NCBI GenBank assembly: GCA_001189495.1
Contig: CP012068.1
Coordinates: 992,001-1,056,000 of the forward strand
Length of the DNA: 64,000 nt
DNA from: Eubacterium sulci ATCC 35585
GTDB lineage: Bacteria > Bacillota > Clostridia > Peptostreptococcales > Anaerovoracaceae
Reading direction: 5' to 3'
Shown here: positions 47,292 through 55,965 of the stretch, one piece after another
Numbering within the stretch: position 1 is the stretch's first letter
How the letters are laid out: the number at the start of each line of letters is the position of its first letter
Program-made: the position numbers and the translations under genes
Notes under the pieces: model-generated
Databases searched by the model: none
What the model saw: the letters and a program-made list of their open reading frames with translations, nothing else
Told to the model about the DNA's origin: nothing

Positions 47292-48113
47292 TTAAAGTGC
47301 ATCTACCGGACAACTTTTTACACATTCCATGCATAGTATGCATTCAGTACCATTCTTTCGTCCTCTTGAATTATCTGTTACATCTACGTCCATAGGACAT
47401 ACACGCTTACATTTTCCGCATGATATACACTTTGATGTATCACACTTAATTCTTACTACTGAAAAATAGCTTGTTGGTTTTAAAAACACTGTGATTGGAC
47501 ATAAGTATTTACAAAATGCACGATTGTCTTTGAATATGAATGCCAAGGCAATTCCAACTATATAGTAAATTATGTTCCCAACTATAAAAGATATGAACAT
47601 TATTCTTTCTATATTTGCTACGTGTGCGAGGAATAGCGTTATAACAAAGCCTAAAGACAATAGAAACATTATGTATCGAATCCAGCCTATCTTGCTTCTT
47701 ACATGATTTTCTGGCACCTTGTATGGTAAAAAGTCTAAAATCATGGCAGTCCAGCATGCATATCCACACCACCCTCTACCAAATAGCAAAGGTCCAAATA
47801 TTTTTGCTACCGCGTAGTGAATAGTTGCAGCCTGAAACACACCCATAAATAGATAGTACCAGAAACCCTCTATCTGCATGTTCTCCTGATTAATAATCCC
47901 CAGGTATACAAGCATGTATATACCTACCAAAAGTTGTACTACACGCCTGGCATGTTTATACTTAGCAATAAATAAGGCTTGTCCCATACTAATGGACAGG
48001 CCTATATAGCTGAAATTTATTAAGTAAAATAGATTGTCTTTTATTAACCATAAGCTAAATGCAATTATCTCAAATAAAATAAGCGTAGCTATTGGCATAA
48101 ATTTCTTGTTCAA
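47292..48113 (-). CDS. NapH-like membrane ferredoxin (two [4Fe-4S] clusters)
   Basis: The 273-residue protein has about six membrane helices. Cytoplasmic motifs GRGWCGYACW and FCKYLCPIT are the paired cysteine motifs of the NapH/NosR/CcoG group. A C-terminal ferredoxin domain has two clusters (CISCGKCKRVCP and CILCMECVKSCP). It should pass electrons across or along the membrane; the partner is unknown. Translation starts at a TTG (48113) after AGGA. It lies 41 bases after the DUF4261 gene, so it may be read from the immunity operon, though its function appears unrelated. Confidence 0.85.
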   Translation of the reverse strand: MNKKFMPIATLILFEIIAFSLWLIKDNLFYLINFSYIGLSISMGQALFIAKYKHARRVVQLLVGIYMLVYLGIINQENMQIEGFWYYLFMGVFQAATIHYAVAKIFGPLLFGRGWCGYACWTAMILDFLPYKVPENHVRSKIGWIRYIMFLLSLGFVITLFLAHVANIERIMFISFIVGNIIYYIVGIALAFIFKDNRAFCKYLCPITVFLKPTSYFSVVRIKCDTSKCISCGKCKRVCPMDVDVTDNSRGRKNGTECILCMECVKSCPVDAL

Positions 48114-48154
48114 CTTATATCCTAATCCTCAATATTTGTATTAAAATGCCCCTA

Positions 48155-48946
48155 CTAAATCTCTATCTTAAGAGAATCGCCTTCTAAATAGACTGCCTTA
48201 GACTCTCTAATTGTAAGCTTTTGTTCTTCAGACATTCCTATAGTTTCTCCATCAAGAAGTGTAACATCTTGATCTATAATATAATAAAGGATATTGCTTA
48301 GAAAATCAAACAAATAATTGACATCGATATCACTATTTATGATTTCCATTTCAAGTTTTCCAAATTCTGCAAGTCCATAGGAGTACATGCTAGTTTTACC
48401 ATTTTCTTGAACTAGGCCAATGTATATCCAAAGCTGTATAGGCAGCATCTCTTCGTTTAACATATCAGCAAAGTCTATGTAAACTGACTTTGGTACTAAA
48501 AGTGTTGCAGAGCCTTGATATATGCCTATTGCAGTATCGCAAGTTCTAAGTAATGAAGCATTAATTTTTGTAAGCAAAGAATACTTATCTACTGTAGAAG
48601 CATCACCGCTCATAACAGATAAAATTGCATGATGAGTATGCTCCATAACTTCTGTCTCAGCCTTATCCCACATATATGAGAACTGGCAAAGACTCTCAAG
48701 TTCTTCAGATGGGACTGGTGCAGGCATAAATGCAAGTGCAACAAGCTCACCGTCTATACTGAAGGTAGCGACCTCATCGTTTCCATCCACATCTTTAACA
48801 TCAAGCTTCCAGTAATTTTTAAGATCATCAACTATAGCATCTAATGAGTAGCCTTCCTCACCCTTAAAAAGCGGCATAGAAAGAACAAGCTTTTTTTCTT
48901 CACTCACTTTGTTATTTTCTTTATTTTTCTTGCTAAAAATTCCCAT
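48155..48946 (-). CDS. DUF4261 domain protein, immunity-type
   Basis: The 263-residue soluble protein matches DUF4261 in its ALAFMPAPVPSEELESLCQFSYMW segment (residues about 70-93), HTHHAILSVMSGDA (about 100-115) and the C-terminal YGLAEFGKLEMEI stretch. DUF4261 genes are often found in clusters with SUKH and DUF4241 genes, where an immunity role to secreted toxins is proposed. ATG 48946 is chosen after AGAGGA; the frame runs to 48961. It is the last of five closely spaced genes. Confidence 0.75.
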   Translation of the reverse strand: MGIFSKKNKENNKVSEEKKLVLSMPLFKGEEGYSLDAIVDDLKNYWKLDVKDVDGNDEVATFSIDGELVALAFMPAPVPSEELESLCQFSYMWDKAETEVMEHTHHAILSVMSGDASTVDKYSLLTKINASLLRTCDTAIGIYQGSATLLVPKSVYIDFADMLNEEMLPIQLWIYIGLVQENGKTSMYSYGLAEFGKLEMEIINSDIDVNYLFDFLSNILYYIIDQDVTLLDGETIGMSEEQKLTIRESKAVYLEGDSLKIEI

Positions 48947-48967
48947 ATAAAGTCCTCTCAATTATAG

Positions 48968-49792
48968 TTATTTACGCTTAAGTAAACGTGACAAGAGCCC
49001 CTTCTTAGGTTTGTCTACATTTTCATCATTTGAATTACCACTTGGCAATTCAGTATTTGTCTTCTGATAAACTACATTCTCAGCAATTTCGTTTTCATTC
49101 ATTCCTGTGGCTTCTTTCACCTGTTCCATAGCTACTTCTTGATATATGAGCGCACCTTCAGGATCGCAATTCATGATATCTGAATTACAACTTGAATTAT
49201 TTAAATCAAATGGATTAACCTCCATGATTTCAGTAGCTTCCATGACTCCACTGTCTGTGCTAGCAGCATCTTGAAGAGCCTTAATAAATACCCCAAGATT
49301 TGCTTCACCGAAGGCATCTAAAATAGCGCTATGAACTTTTTCATCATTCTCAATATCAGCTAGGAGTTCCTTTACCTTATCAGGACCGATAAAAACACCT
49401 GATGAATAATTCTCAGTAATTGTATCGCTTCCAGGTATTGGCACCCAGCTTGGAATCACCTCTGCCCACGGCGTGCGATATTTATCCATCTCTGGGGCTC
49501 TTTCAATCAAAAATGAAAAAGCGGATCCTCTCACATATTGATACTTGCGAAACAGGCCGATACATGCTGCCATCGCGTAGAGAATGCCTTTTTCGCTAGG
49601 AAACTCTGTGTATCTTGATGCGATATCTTTGATAATAAATTCATATTTTTCATCAAAGAAACCCCCTCCCTGAGCTTCAATTACACTCTTTAGTATACTT
49701 TCATCTCCATCTTTCATTGCCTTTACTGGCTCAAAGAACCAGCTGTTCATCTCATCAATTCTAACTGGATGATATGTTATATCAAAACCCAT
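48968..49792 (-). CDS. Unknown protein in the immunity operon
   Basis: The 274-residue soluble protein begins MGFDITYHPVRIDEMNSWFFEP. The N-terminal 200 residues look globular (alpha/beta, aromatic-rich: KYQYVRGSAFSFLIERAPEM, WAEVIPSWVPIPG), and the last 75 are low-complexity and acidic with a basic end (KKGLLSRLLKRK). I do not recognise a family with certainty. It is 17 bases after the SUKH gene and 21 before the DUF4261 gene, so co-expression is likely. ATG 49792 follows GGAGG; a TTG two codons earlier is less likely. Confidence 0.7.
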   Translation of the reverse strand: MGFDITYHPVRIDEMNSWFFEPVKAMKDGDESILKSVIEAQGGGFFDEKYEFIIKDIASRYTEFPSEKGILYAMAACIGLFRKYQYVRGSAFSFLIERAPEMDKYRTPWAEVIPSWVPIPGSDTITENYSSGVFIGPDKVKELLADIENDEKVHSAILDAFGEANLGVFIKALQDAASTDSGVMEATEIMEVNPFDLNNSSCNSDIMNCDPEGALIYQEVAMEQVKEATGMNENEIAENVVYQKTNTELPSGNSNDENVDKPKKGLLSRLLKRK

Positions 49793-49809
49793 TTGCAAGC
49801 CTCCTGTTT

Positions 49810-50361
49810 CTACTTATCTTTGTTATTTCTTTCCCTTAGCTTTTCTACTTTATCATTCTTGCGTTCTTCTAACTCTGAGATTTGATTTAGGAGGAAGCTC
49901 TCAAAGTCACCTTCAACATCTATTGTTTCATACCAATTGAAAATAACTATCTTTCCTTCTCTATCAAAGCAAAAAATTTGATCTCCATCTCCTATTACCG
50001 AAAAGAAAGGAATGTAGTCCGTAAATCCTTCATCATGAATTTGTTTCGTCTTGACGCGTATATCTAGAAATTCAGGTACTTCATTTGATATACCATAAAC
50101 CATGATTCCACGGCAAAACTCCCAAAACGGAGCAACTTCGTACTCTTTTGCCATTGGCCAGATTTCTTCTCTAACCTCCATATATAGACCGCCTAGAGGA
50201 GACATAGTAAACTCCTTAAAGTCTTCAGGTAACTTTACCTTGAACTCATCCTCATATGCCTTTATATCTTCTTCTGATGGTGAATTGCCTCCACATGCGA
50301 ATACCTGATATGTATCACGGTCATAGTTTCTAAAATAATCATAAACTTTTTCGATAGACAT
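49810..50361 (-). CDS. SMI1/KNR4 (SUKH-1) family immunity-type protein
   Basis: The 183-residue protein has the SUKH core: SPSEEDIKAYEDEFKVKLPEDFKEF (about residues 27-51), the SPLGGLY turn, IPFFSVIGDGDQIFCFDREGKI (about 118-139) and a short helix, followed by a charged coiled tail. SUKH proteins are a main group of immunity proteins that bind and neutralise polymorphic nuclease toxins. GAGG precedes ATG 50361. It is the third of five genes in the array. Confidence 0.88.
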   Translation of the reverse strand: MSIEKVYDYFRNYDRDTYQVFACGGNSPSEEDIKAYEDEFKVKLPEDFKEFTMSPLGGLYMEVREEIWPMAKEYEVAPFWEFCRGIMVYGISNEVPEFLDIRVKTKQIHDEGFTDYIPFFSVIGDGDQIFCFDREGKIVIFNWYETIDVEGDFESFLLNQISELEERKNDKVEKLRERNNKDK

Positions 50362-50371
50362 ATATACCTCA

Positions 50372-51094
50372 CTATCCTAAATAAATATACTCGCAAACTA
50401 TGTCGCATAGTCCGCCATTTGCATCATAACCAAAATAAACAGGATACCTTCCATCCCCAAAGCCTGATTGTATCATTGGAATTGACAGTTCAGAATTTGG
50501 AATCTTAAAGTTAATCCAGTCACCACCATCTCTTTGGTACAGTGGATGTTCCTTAGCGCTCTTAGCAAAGATTTCTGCAAAGAAATCGTCATATATATTC
50601 TTTCCTGGATTTGCTGCATTCCACTTTTCTTCAAAATCACAGTACGCATTTCTTGTTTCAACATCAACAATTGTTGCAAGTCCAGCATCCACATTAAATC
50701 CGAATATACTATCCTCATCAACATCATCAAGATTTTCATCGCCCTTTAGGGCCTCATAATATTTGATAGGAGCATTATCTGAGAATCTCACTCTACTGAG
50801 AACATACCTATAGTTATCCTCGCTTATCTTTGCAACCAAAGTCTCAATGCGAAAAGTTCCCTTAGGTACAGATGTTAAATAAGGCTTCTCATTCCTGTTT
50901 AGCCATACTAATGGGTCTCTTACAAGGATTTCTCCCGTAGGAAACTTTATTTCTCCCATATCTAATACAAATATTTCCTTGCCTTGAATTTCTTTCATCT
51001 CAAAGCATTCTGCATAATTTACCGGCGAAGTAAGAAGTTCCTTAACTTCTTCATATTTTGCATTCCACTCCTTTGATGGCTGTAGCTTTTCCAT
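50372..51094 (-). CDS. DUF4241 domain protein, immunity-type
   Basis: The 240-residue protein matches DUF4241: GEIKFPTGEILVRDPLVWL (residues about 47-65), VPKGTFRIETLVAKI, YVLSRVRFSDNAP, FGFNVDAGLATIVD and a C-terminal SGFGDGRYPVYFGYDANG (about 210-227). These proteins occur with SUKH-type genes and are proposed immunity proteins. GGAG precedes ATG 51094. Gap to the SUKH gene is 10 bases. Confidence 0.85.
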   Translation of the reverse strand: MEKLQPSKEWNAKYEEVKELLTSPVNYAECFEMKEIQGKEIFVLDMGEIKFPTGEILVRDPLVWLNRNEKPYLTSVPKGTFRIETLVAKISEDNYRYVLSRVRFSDNAPIKYYEALKGDENLDDVDEDSIFGFNVDAGLATIVDVETRNAYCDFEEKWNAANPGKNIYDDFFAEIFAKSAKEHPLYQRDGGDWINFKIPNSELSIPMIQSGFGDGRYPVYFGYDANGGLCDIVCEYIYLG

Positions 51095-51118
51095 ATATAC
51101 TCCTTTGTTTAGATAAAC

Positions 51119-51562
51119 TTATCCGTTAATTCCATCACATTCAATTTCGTATTTACCGCTCACTATCATATTTGCAAGATGTCCGCATAGATAATCAGGT
51201 TCTGTATCTAGATCAAATGAGAATTCACTATCTCTTCCATTAATGAAAATGTATATATTTCCTACAAATAAAGCATCTCTAAAATCATCTTCAGTAATTT
51301 CGGTATCGAATTCTTCACTGGCAAATTCTATGCATTCATAGTTTTCCTCCATGAACGCATCGATTACATTTAGCTTATTATCATTTAACCATGAAACCTT
51401 TTCTATGAACTTTTCTATTGCTTCTTCGCTTTTATCTACATTTTCGAAGATAACATCAGTTTCTCTACCCCATATATTCATTTTTCCAAGATATGCACCG
51501 CTATAGATACCATCCTCTTGCAGTTTAAACTTGTTACCTTCAATAAAAATCATATTATCCAT
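51119..51562 (-). CDS. DUF2262-like protein, first gene of the immunity operon
   Basis: The 147-residue acidic protein fits the DUF2262 style: an N-terminal beta strand set, WLNDNKLNVIDAFMEENYECI, ITEDDFRDALFVGNIYIFI and an ending DYLCGHLANMIVSGKYEIECDGING, where DUF2262 has its GH-containing C-terminus. The match is moderate. GGGGGT precedes ATG 51562. It is followed by DUF4241 after 24 bases, and a good promoter lies upstream at 51626-51654. Confidence 0.65.
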   Translation of the reverse strand: MDNMIFIEGNKFKLQEDGIYSGAYLGKMNIWGRETDVIFENVDKSEEAIEKFIEKVSWLNDNKLNVIDAFMEENYECIEFASEEFDTEITEDDFRDALFVGNIYIFINGRDSEFSFDLDTEPDYLCGHLANMIVSGKYEIECDGING

Positions 51563-51625
51563 GTATCAGACCCCCATAATAAATAAGTTAATTTAATGCA
51601 TTTAGAGCGTTTAAGATATAAGTAA

Positions 51626-51654
51626 ATTATCAGCTATTTTGATTATATTTTCAA
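51626..51654 (-). promoter_or_regulatory. Promoter of the five-gene immunity-type operon
   Basis: On the minus strand TTGAAA (51654-51649) and GATAAT (51631-51626) are 17 bases apart, the best sigma-A-like promoter in this region. It lies about 65 bases upstream of the DUF2262-like start codon. Confidence 0.65.
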
Positions 51655-51680
51655 TATAAATTTATAATTATATGCATCAA

Positions 51681-51720
51681 AAATAACCCTTGAAAAATAG
51701 ATTAAACTAAATCCAAGGGT
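51681..51720 (-). terminator. Probable terminator of the beta-helix surface protein gene
   Basis: Stem ACCCTTG/CAAGGGT (51686-51692 with 51714-51720) with an inner GATT/AATC pairing is followed on the minus strand by TTATTTTTG. Confidence 0.6.
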
Positions 51721-51754
51721 CACAGCTTAAATATTATTTTGGGTTGGTAAAAAA

Positions 51755-53779
51755 CTATTTTCTTCTCTTTATAGCTCCTGCTGTAGCAATCGTTGAGCCT
51801 GATAGAATTATAATCATCATATACAGAAAAGCATTTGAACTGTCACCTGTCTTAGGAGGTGTCTTAGGTTTTGGTGGAGTCTTTGGTGGAGGTGGTAGTT
51901 TCGGCTTATCCTTATTTGTAATCACGTAGCCACTATCCTGACTGCCTGTTATCTGCACGATAAAATCTCCAGTTAATCTTTCTTTTACAGTGTAAATGTA
52001 AAGCTTACCACTCTCATCATATTTAGGGAGATTACTAAAAGTTATCTTCCATTCTCCTGCAGGATTAGGTCTCATTGTTTCATATCCAATGTATAAAGGA
52101 TTATCTCTACTATCTTCAGTTGCACGATAAAGCTCTATTTCAATGCTTGTAGGAATAGCAGTAGCTGATGATACCTGCCATCTCTTTGTTACATCAACTG
52201 AGGTTAAGTCGCTATCTCCCATGATAACTGTGCCATTTGATCCTATGCCAGCACCTCTTGTTGCAGACTTGTTTCCTGAGATTTTGACTCTTGCAAGCGC
52301 TTTTGCATTTGCGTCATCCTTAACATCTGTAGTTAGCGAGATATAATCATTATTTATTGCCATCAGACGTCCAGATAATTTATTTAGTGGCACGGGATCA
52401 CCGTTTTCGTCCTTCCATAGATATGCTGTTCCACCCATCATAAATGGTGAAATTTCATATGCTGGATCGCCGCTATGTGTACCAAAGGCAGTACTTGCTA
52501 GAATGTACACCTCATTTGCAGAAGCAGCACTGTTATTATATAGTGCTACACCGCTTTTAACGTAAATATGCGTATCTGAGCTTGGGCAAGAAGCATAGCC
52601 TCCTCCTTCGAGCTGCGCGGTATTTTCAGTTATAAGGGCATTTTTTATCTTTAGAACACCATTATTAAAGCCAGTACTCTCTGCAAAGCCGTTTACGTAT
52701 ATTCCACCGCCTCCAAAAGCGCTGCTTCCAAGTCCTGATCCTAGCATTTCGTTATTTATAATTGAACCACCTGAGATTGTTGCTGTACCATGTGCATCTC
52801 CAATACCAGCCTGTATAAAAATACCACCACCTGATGCTCCAGACTTATTACCACTGATAGTTCCACCTGTCATAGTCAGGTTCTCTGGTGCGTTTGACTT
52901 AGTGTAAGTTCCTACAGAAATTCCACCACCTACTTCTTCTGAATAGTTATTGCGAATAACCGCATTGTCACTTATATTCAGATTGTTGAACGTCGTACGA
53001 CCAGACCATGTAGCAATACCGCCTCCAGATGCAAATGTACCAGGACTTGACAGAGCACTATTATTTTCAATAACTCCACCTGACATGTTGAAGTTTGCAC
53101 TTCCACTTAGGTAAACTCCTCCACCCCATGTAGCCTGATTATTTTTGATTGTTCCGCCCGTCATATTAACTGTGGATAAATCTATGTAAACAGCTCCTCC
53201 AACAGCTATGTTGTTGTCTTTTACGATGTTATTTTGCAAAACAGTGCCATCTTTGATATCTACATTGGCACCTCTAATATATACAAGATTTCCTACGTTA
53301 GAATTACTGCTTTGCATAGCAGCCTTATTTCCGTCGATAGTTATATCATGAAGTGTAGCATCATTATCAATTCTAAGAACATCACCTCTGAAAGATGGAT
53401 CTCTTTTAAGAATTGCATTAGTTCCGCTTAATGAAACATCCCCGCTAACAAAAACAGTACCTGTAACCCATATTGTCTTTACTCCCGGATTTGCCGCAGC
53501 AATCTCCTTAGCTTTCTCAAATGTTTGAACAGCATTTTCTGCCGTGCTAGCATCCTTTGTATCATCACCTGTATCACCATTTAGGTAGATTTCAGTAGCC
53601 GAGCTTGGCAAAGCAGCAAGTGAAAGCCTTCCTGTAACTAGCCTATTATTCACGCCCTCGCCTGCATAAGCATTAAATGTACTAAACCCAAGCGTAACAA
53701 CTAAAATAGAGCTTATTATTGCTGCCAAAATCCTAAGTTTTGCTGAATCAAAAATAAGCCCTGAGTTTGTTTTTCTCAT
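51755..53779 (-). CDS. Cell-wall surface protein with beta-helix, Cna-B domain and PPKTGD sorting signal
   Basis: The 674-residue protein has a signal peptide ending near residue 39 (NAYA). Residues about 60-480 form a right-handed parallel beta-helix of the pectate-lyase/polymorphic membrane protein kind, with repeated VxMTGGTIxNN and SGGGI turns. About 535-625 match a Cna-B domain (VDVTKRWQ...YTVKERLTGDF), a fold often stabilised by an isopeptide bond. PPKTGD at about residue 640, a helix and the tail KRRK form the sorting signal, preceded by a Pro/Lys-rich stretch. GGGGGG precedes ATG 53779. A likely adhesin; carbohydrate binding or cleavage is possible. Confidence 0.88.
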   Translation of the reverse strand: MRKTNSGLIFDSAKLRILAAIISSILVVTLGFSTFNAYAGEGVNNRLVTGRLSLAALPSSATEIYLNGDTGDDTKDASTAENAVQTFEKAKEIAAANPGVKTIWVTGTVFVSGDVSLSGTNAILKRDPSFRGDVLRIDNDATLHDITIDGNKAAMQSSNSNVGNLVYIRGANVDIKDGTVLQNNIVKDNNIAVGGAVYIDLSTVNMTGGTIKNNQATWGGGVYLSGSANFNMSGGVIENNSALSSPGTFASGGGIATWSGRTTFNNLNISDNAVIRNNYSEEVGGGISVGTYTKSNAPENLTMTGGTISGNKSGASGGGIFIQAGIGDAHGTATISGGSIINNEMLGSGLGSSAFGGGGIYVNGFAESTGFNNGVLKIKNALITENTAQLEGGGYASCPSSDTHIYVKSGVALYNNSAASANEVYILASTAFGTHSGDPAYEISPFMMGGTAYLWKDENGDPVPLNKLSGRLMAINNDYISLTTDVKDDANAKALARVKISGNKSATRGAGIGSNGTVIMGDSDLTSVDVTKRWQVSSATAIPTSIEIELYRATEDSRDNPLYIGYETMRPNPAGEWKITFSNLPKYDESGKLYIYTVKERLTGDFIVQITGSQDSGYVITNKDKPKLPPPPKTPPKPKTPPKTGDSSNAFLYMMIIILSGSTIATAGAIKRRK

Positions 53780-53967
53780 ATTTGTCCCCCCTTAAACCAA
53801 AACTCTATCAAAAAATGACCTTTGCATTAAATACACTGAATTGTAGTCCCATCGTTTCACTTGTATCTAAAAATCATTTTTCATAAAATTTTCTAATTAT
53901 AATATAACATAGTTCTCATTCATTACCAATACATTTAATTTAAAATATGCATTGATATAGAATAAAG

Positions 53968-53976
53968 TGGTATAAT
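53968..53976 (+). promoter_or_regulatory. Extended -10 promoter of the membrane protein gene
   Basis: TGGTATAAT (TATAAT at 53971-53976) lies 44 bases before ATG 54021; no clear -35. Confidence 0.5.
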
Positions 53977-54020
53977 GCTATTTAGATATTTAATCAATTC
54001 TATTTGTTGAGAGGGTTTTA

Positions 54021-55040
54021 ATGGCTTCATTCGTATTTGTTTTATTTTTTTATTTTATAGGCATTATGACACTTTCAGTTACGCTTTTCATGTATTTTAG
54101 ATTAGCATTTTCCGTTATAAGACATAAAGAAGTTCCAAGATGGATTTACAAACTTGGACAAGCTTTACAGGGACGAATGCCAATCAAATATGATAATGTG
54201 ACTGATCTAGGTGCTCTTGCCGAAGCAAGTTTTGCTATCATTACTTTGATACTGACAAACCTTGTATTAGGATATTTTTTTTATCAAAGCTCAGGTAGTC
54301 TGGATTTTGCAATATTTAAATGTCTAAAATTACAGTTCTTTATTGTATTGGTACACCGCATTGTGATGTTTATAATTAAATTAATTTATGTAAAGCTGTC
54401 ATCTAACAAGAACATCCACCTATATTCTCCAGTAAATGCAATACTCGGCGGATTCTTCATAACAGCCTTTGTCATCATGCTTTGCCTAGGTCTTTCAGGG
54501 TATCCAGAAAAACCTGTTAATGTACAGATATCAAATGTTAATGTGACCATTGGAAGCACGCAAGCCTCTGAGCTTTTGGCAAATGGCTTTAGCTTTGAAG
54601 GAAATACAGCAGATAGCAAGATCACAAACTCACGTAACGATCATTTCTTTTACGGCGAGCGCGTTCAGCTAATTCGCAACGGAAAATCCTATGGCTATGT
54701 TTACTTAACTCCAAAGTGGAATGATACTGATAAGCTAAAAGACTGTGTCATTACCCACTACCGCATATCTGGTGATAATAGTCAGCTATCTGAGGTTAAG
54801 ATAAACAATATTGATATATCAAAACTAAATCTTAGTGATTTTAAGAGCAAAGATTTAAAGAATATCTATTCTCTAGATCCTTTAAATTCAGAAGAAATTC
54901 GACTTGAAGATGACTACACTCTGGTTATGCAAACCAACGAATATTCTCTATGGAAGAGATACAGGATAGAAGCTAAGTTCTACGGTGACGGAAAACTCGA
55001 TAGTTATAGCGTTGGAGCACAATATGAAATATGGGAGTAA
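54021..55040 (+). CDS. Four-helix membrane protein with a large extracytoplasmic domain, function unknown
   Basis: The 339-residue protein has four membrane helices (about residues 3-30, 67-90, 98-120 and 137-158). Residues 165-339 form a beta-rich, tyrosine-rich domain outside the membrane with no motif I recognise. GAGAGG precedes ATG 54021. It is the only plus-strand gene between two minus-strand blocks, a single-gene unit with its own promoter and terminator. Confidence 0.75.
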   Translation: MASFVFVLFFYFIGIMTLSVTLFMYFRLAFSVIRHKEVPRWIYKLGQALQGRMPIKYDNVTDLGALAEASFAIITLILTNLVLGYFFYQSSGSLDFAIFKCLKLQFFIVLVHRIVMFIIKLIYVKLSSNKNIHLYSPVNAILGGFFITAFVIMLCLGLSGYPEKPVNVQISNVNVTIGSTQASELLANGFSFEGNTADSKITNSRNDHFFYGERVQLIRNGKSYGYVYLTPKWNDTDKLKDCVITHYRISGDNSQLSEVKINNIDISKLNLSDFKSKDLKNIYSLDPLNSEEIRLEDDYTLVMQTNEYSLWKRYRIEAKFYGDGKLDSYSVGAQYEIWE

Positions 55041-55063
55041 GCTTATAGCCACTCCCATTTTTT
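55031..55063 (+). terminator. Terminator of the membrane protein gene
   Basis: Stem ATGGGAGT/ACTCCCAT (55031-55038 with 55051-55058) followed by a T-run to 55063. It overlaps the end of the coding region. Confidence 0.75.
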
Positions 55064-55959
55064 CATTCACTTTTTTCCCAGATTATATCCTTAACAAGCT
55101 TATATGTTTCCATAAACTTGAGATGAAAAGCCTCTTTATCCCTCGTTATCTCTTCATATATATCATTGAGCGTTTTAGCCGGCGCGAGAGTCCAAAGAGA
55201 ATATGGATTAAGCTCGATTTCAGCTATTTTTTCTAATTTATCGAGTATTAGACCTAAATCCTTATGGTTAAACCAACAGTCCGTATCGACAGCAAACTCC
55301 TTACCATCGGAGTTATGTGAAATTTTGATATCAAAAATATCATCAAGACTGAAATTATCATCTAAATTTACCCCGACATTTTTAGATAAGTGTGAACATG
55401 CAATCTCGCTATTTAAAAAGTCATCCACGCTCGGCTTATCTTTTTGCAATAAACGAGTACATGCTAAGTGATATTCGATTTTTCTCGGCGTTTGATTTAT
55501 TTCGGATACAAATAGCAAACCGTATTCGTCTTCAAATTCAACGCTAATTACATCTCCCTGCGTAAAGTAAGGCTCGCGCTTTACTCTCAACTTAGGCACC
55601 TTGATAGGTCTGGGATTTTCGCTTTGAAGCTGTATAGCTAATTTATCAAGGGCCCTTTGCCTTTGTGACTTCGCCTTGCTGTCAATTTCAAGCCAAAAGT
55701 CATCAGCCCCATTCTCAATTAGCTCAAGCGCCTTAGTCTTTATATCTTCCGGAAGATGTCCTATCTTCCAAAGTGAATAAGCAAGCGCAGTCCAATAAAT
55801 TTCTGTGTAAAAATCATCCGTGCAATAATTGCTCTCCTCATCTAAGATATCAGCAATTATATTATCTATATTTTCACCGTCCTTATATCTTTCGACTATA
55901 AAATTATAGATGTCATAGCCATCGTCGCTATCTATAATCTTTACTCCATCAATCGCCAT
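55063..55959 (-). CDS. Unknown protein of the second immunity cluster
   Basis: The 298-residue soluble protein has a helical N-terminal part (residues 1-110) ending in a basic RQRALDKLAIQLQ stretch, then a beta-rich part starting PYFTQGDVISVEF (about 131-145) that faintly recalls Imm26-type immunity domains ('gDi..i.l.dg..g...V'). The match is too weak to name. It starts 6 bases after the SUKH gene and ends the operon, convergent with the membrane protein gene. Confidence 0.6.
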   Translation of the reverse strand: MAIDGVKIIDSDDGYDIYNFIVERYKDGENIDNIIADILDEESNYCTDDFYTEIYWTALAYSLWKIGHLPEDIKTKALELIENGADDFWLEIDSKAKSQRQRALDKLAIQLQSENPRPIKVPKLRVKREPYFTQGDVISVEFEDEYGLLFVSEINQTPRKIEYHLACTRLLQKDKPSVDDFLNSEIACSHLSKNVGVNLDDNFSLDDIFDIKISHNSDGKEFAVDTDCWFNHKDLGLILDKLEKIAEIELNPYSLWTLAPAKTLNDIYEEITRDKEAFHLKFMETYKLVKDIIWEKSE

Positions 55960-55965
55960 TCTGTT

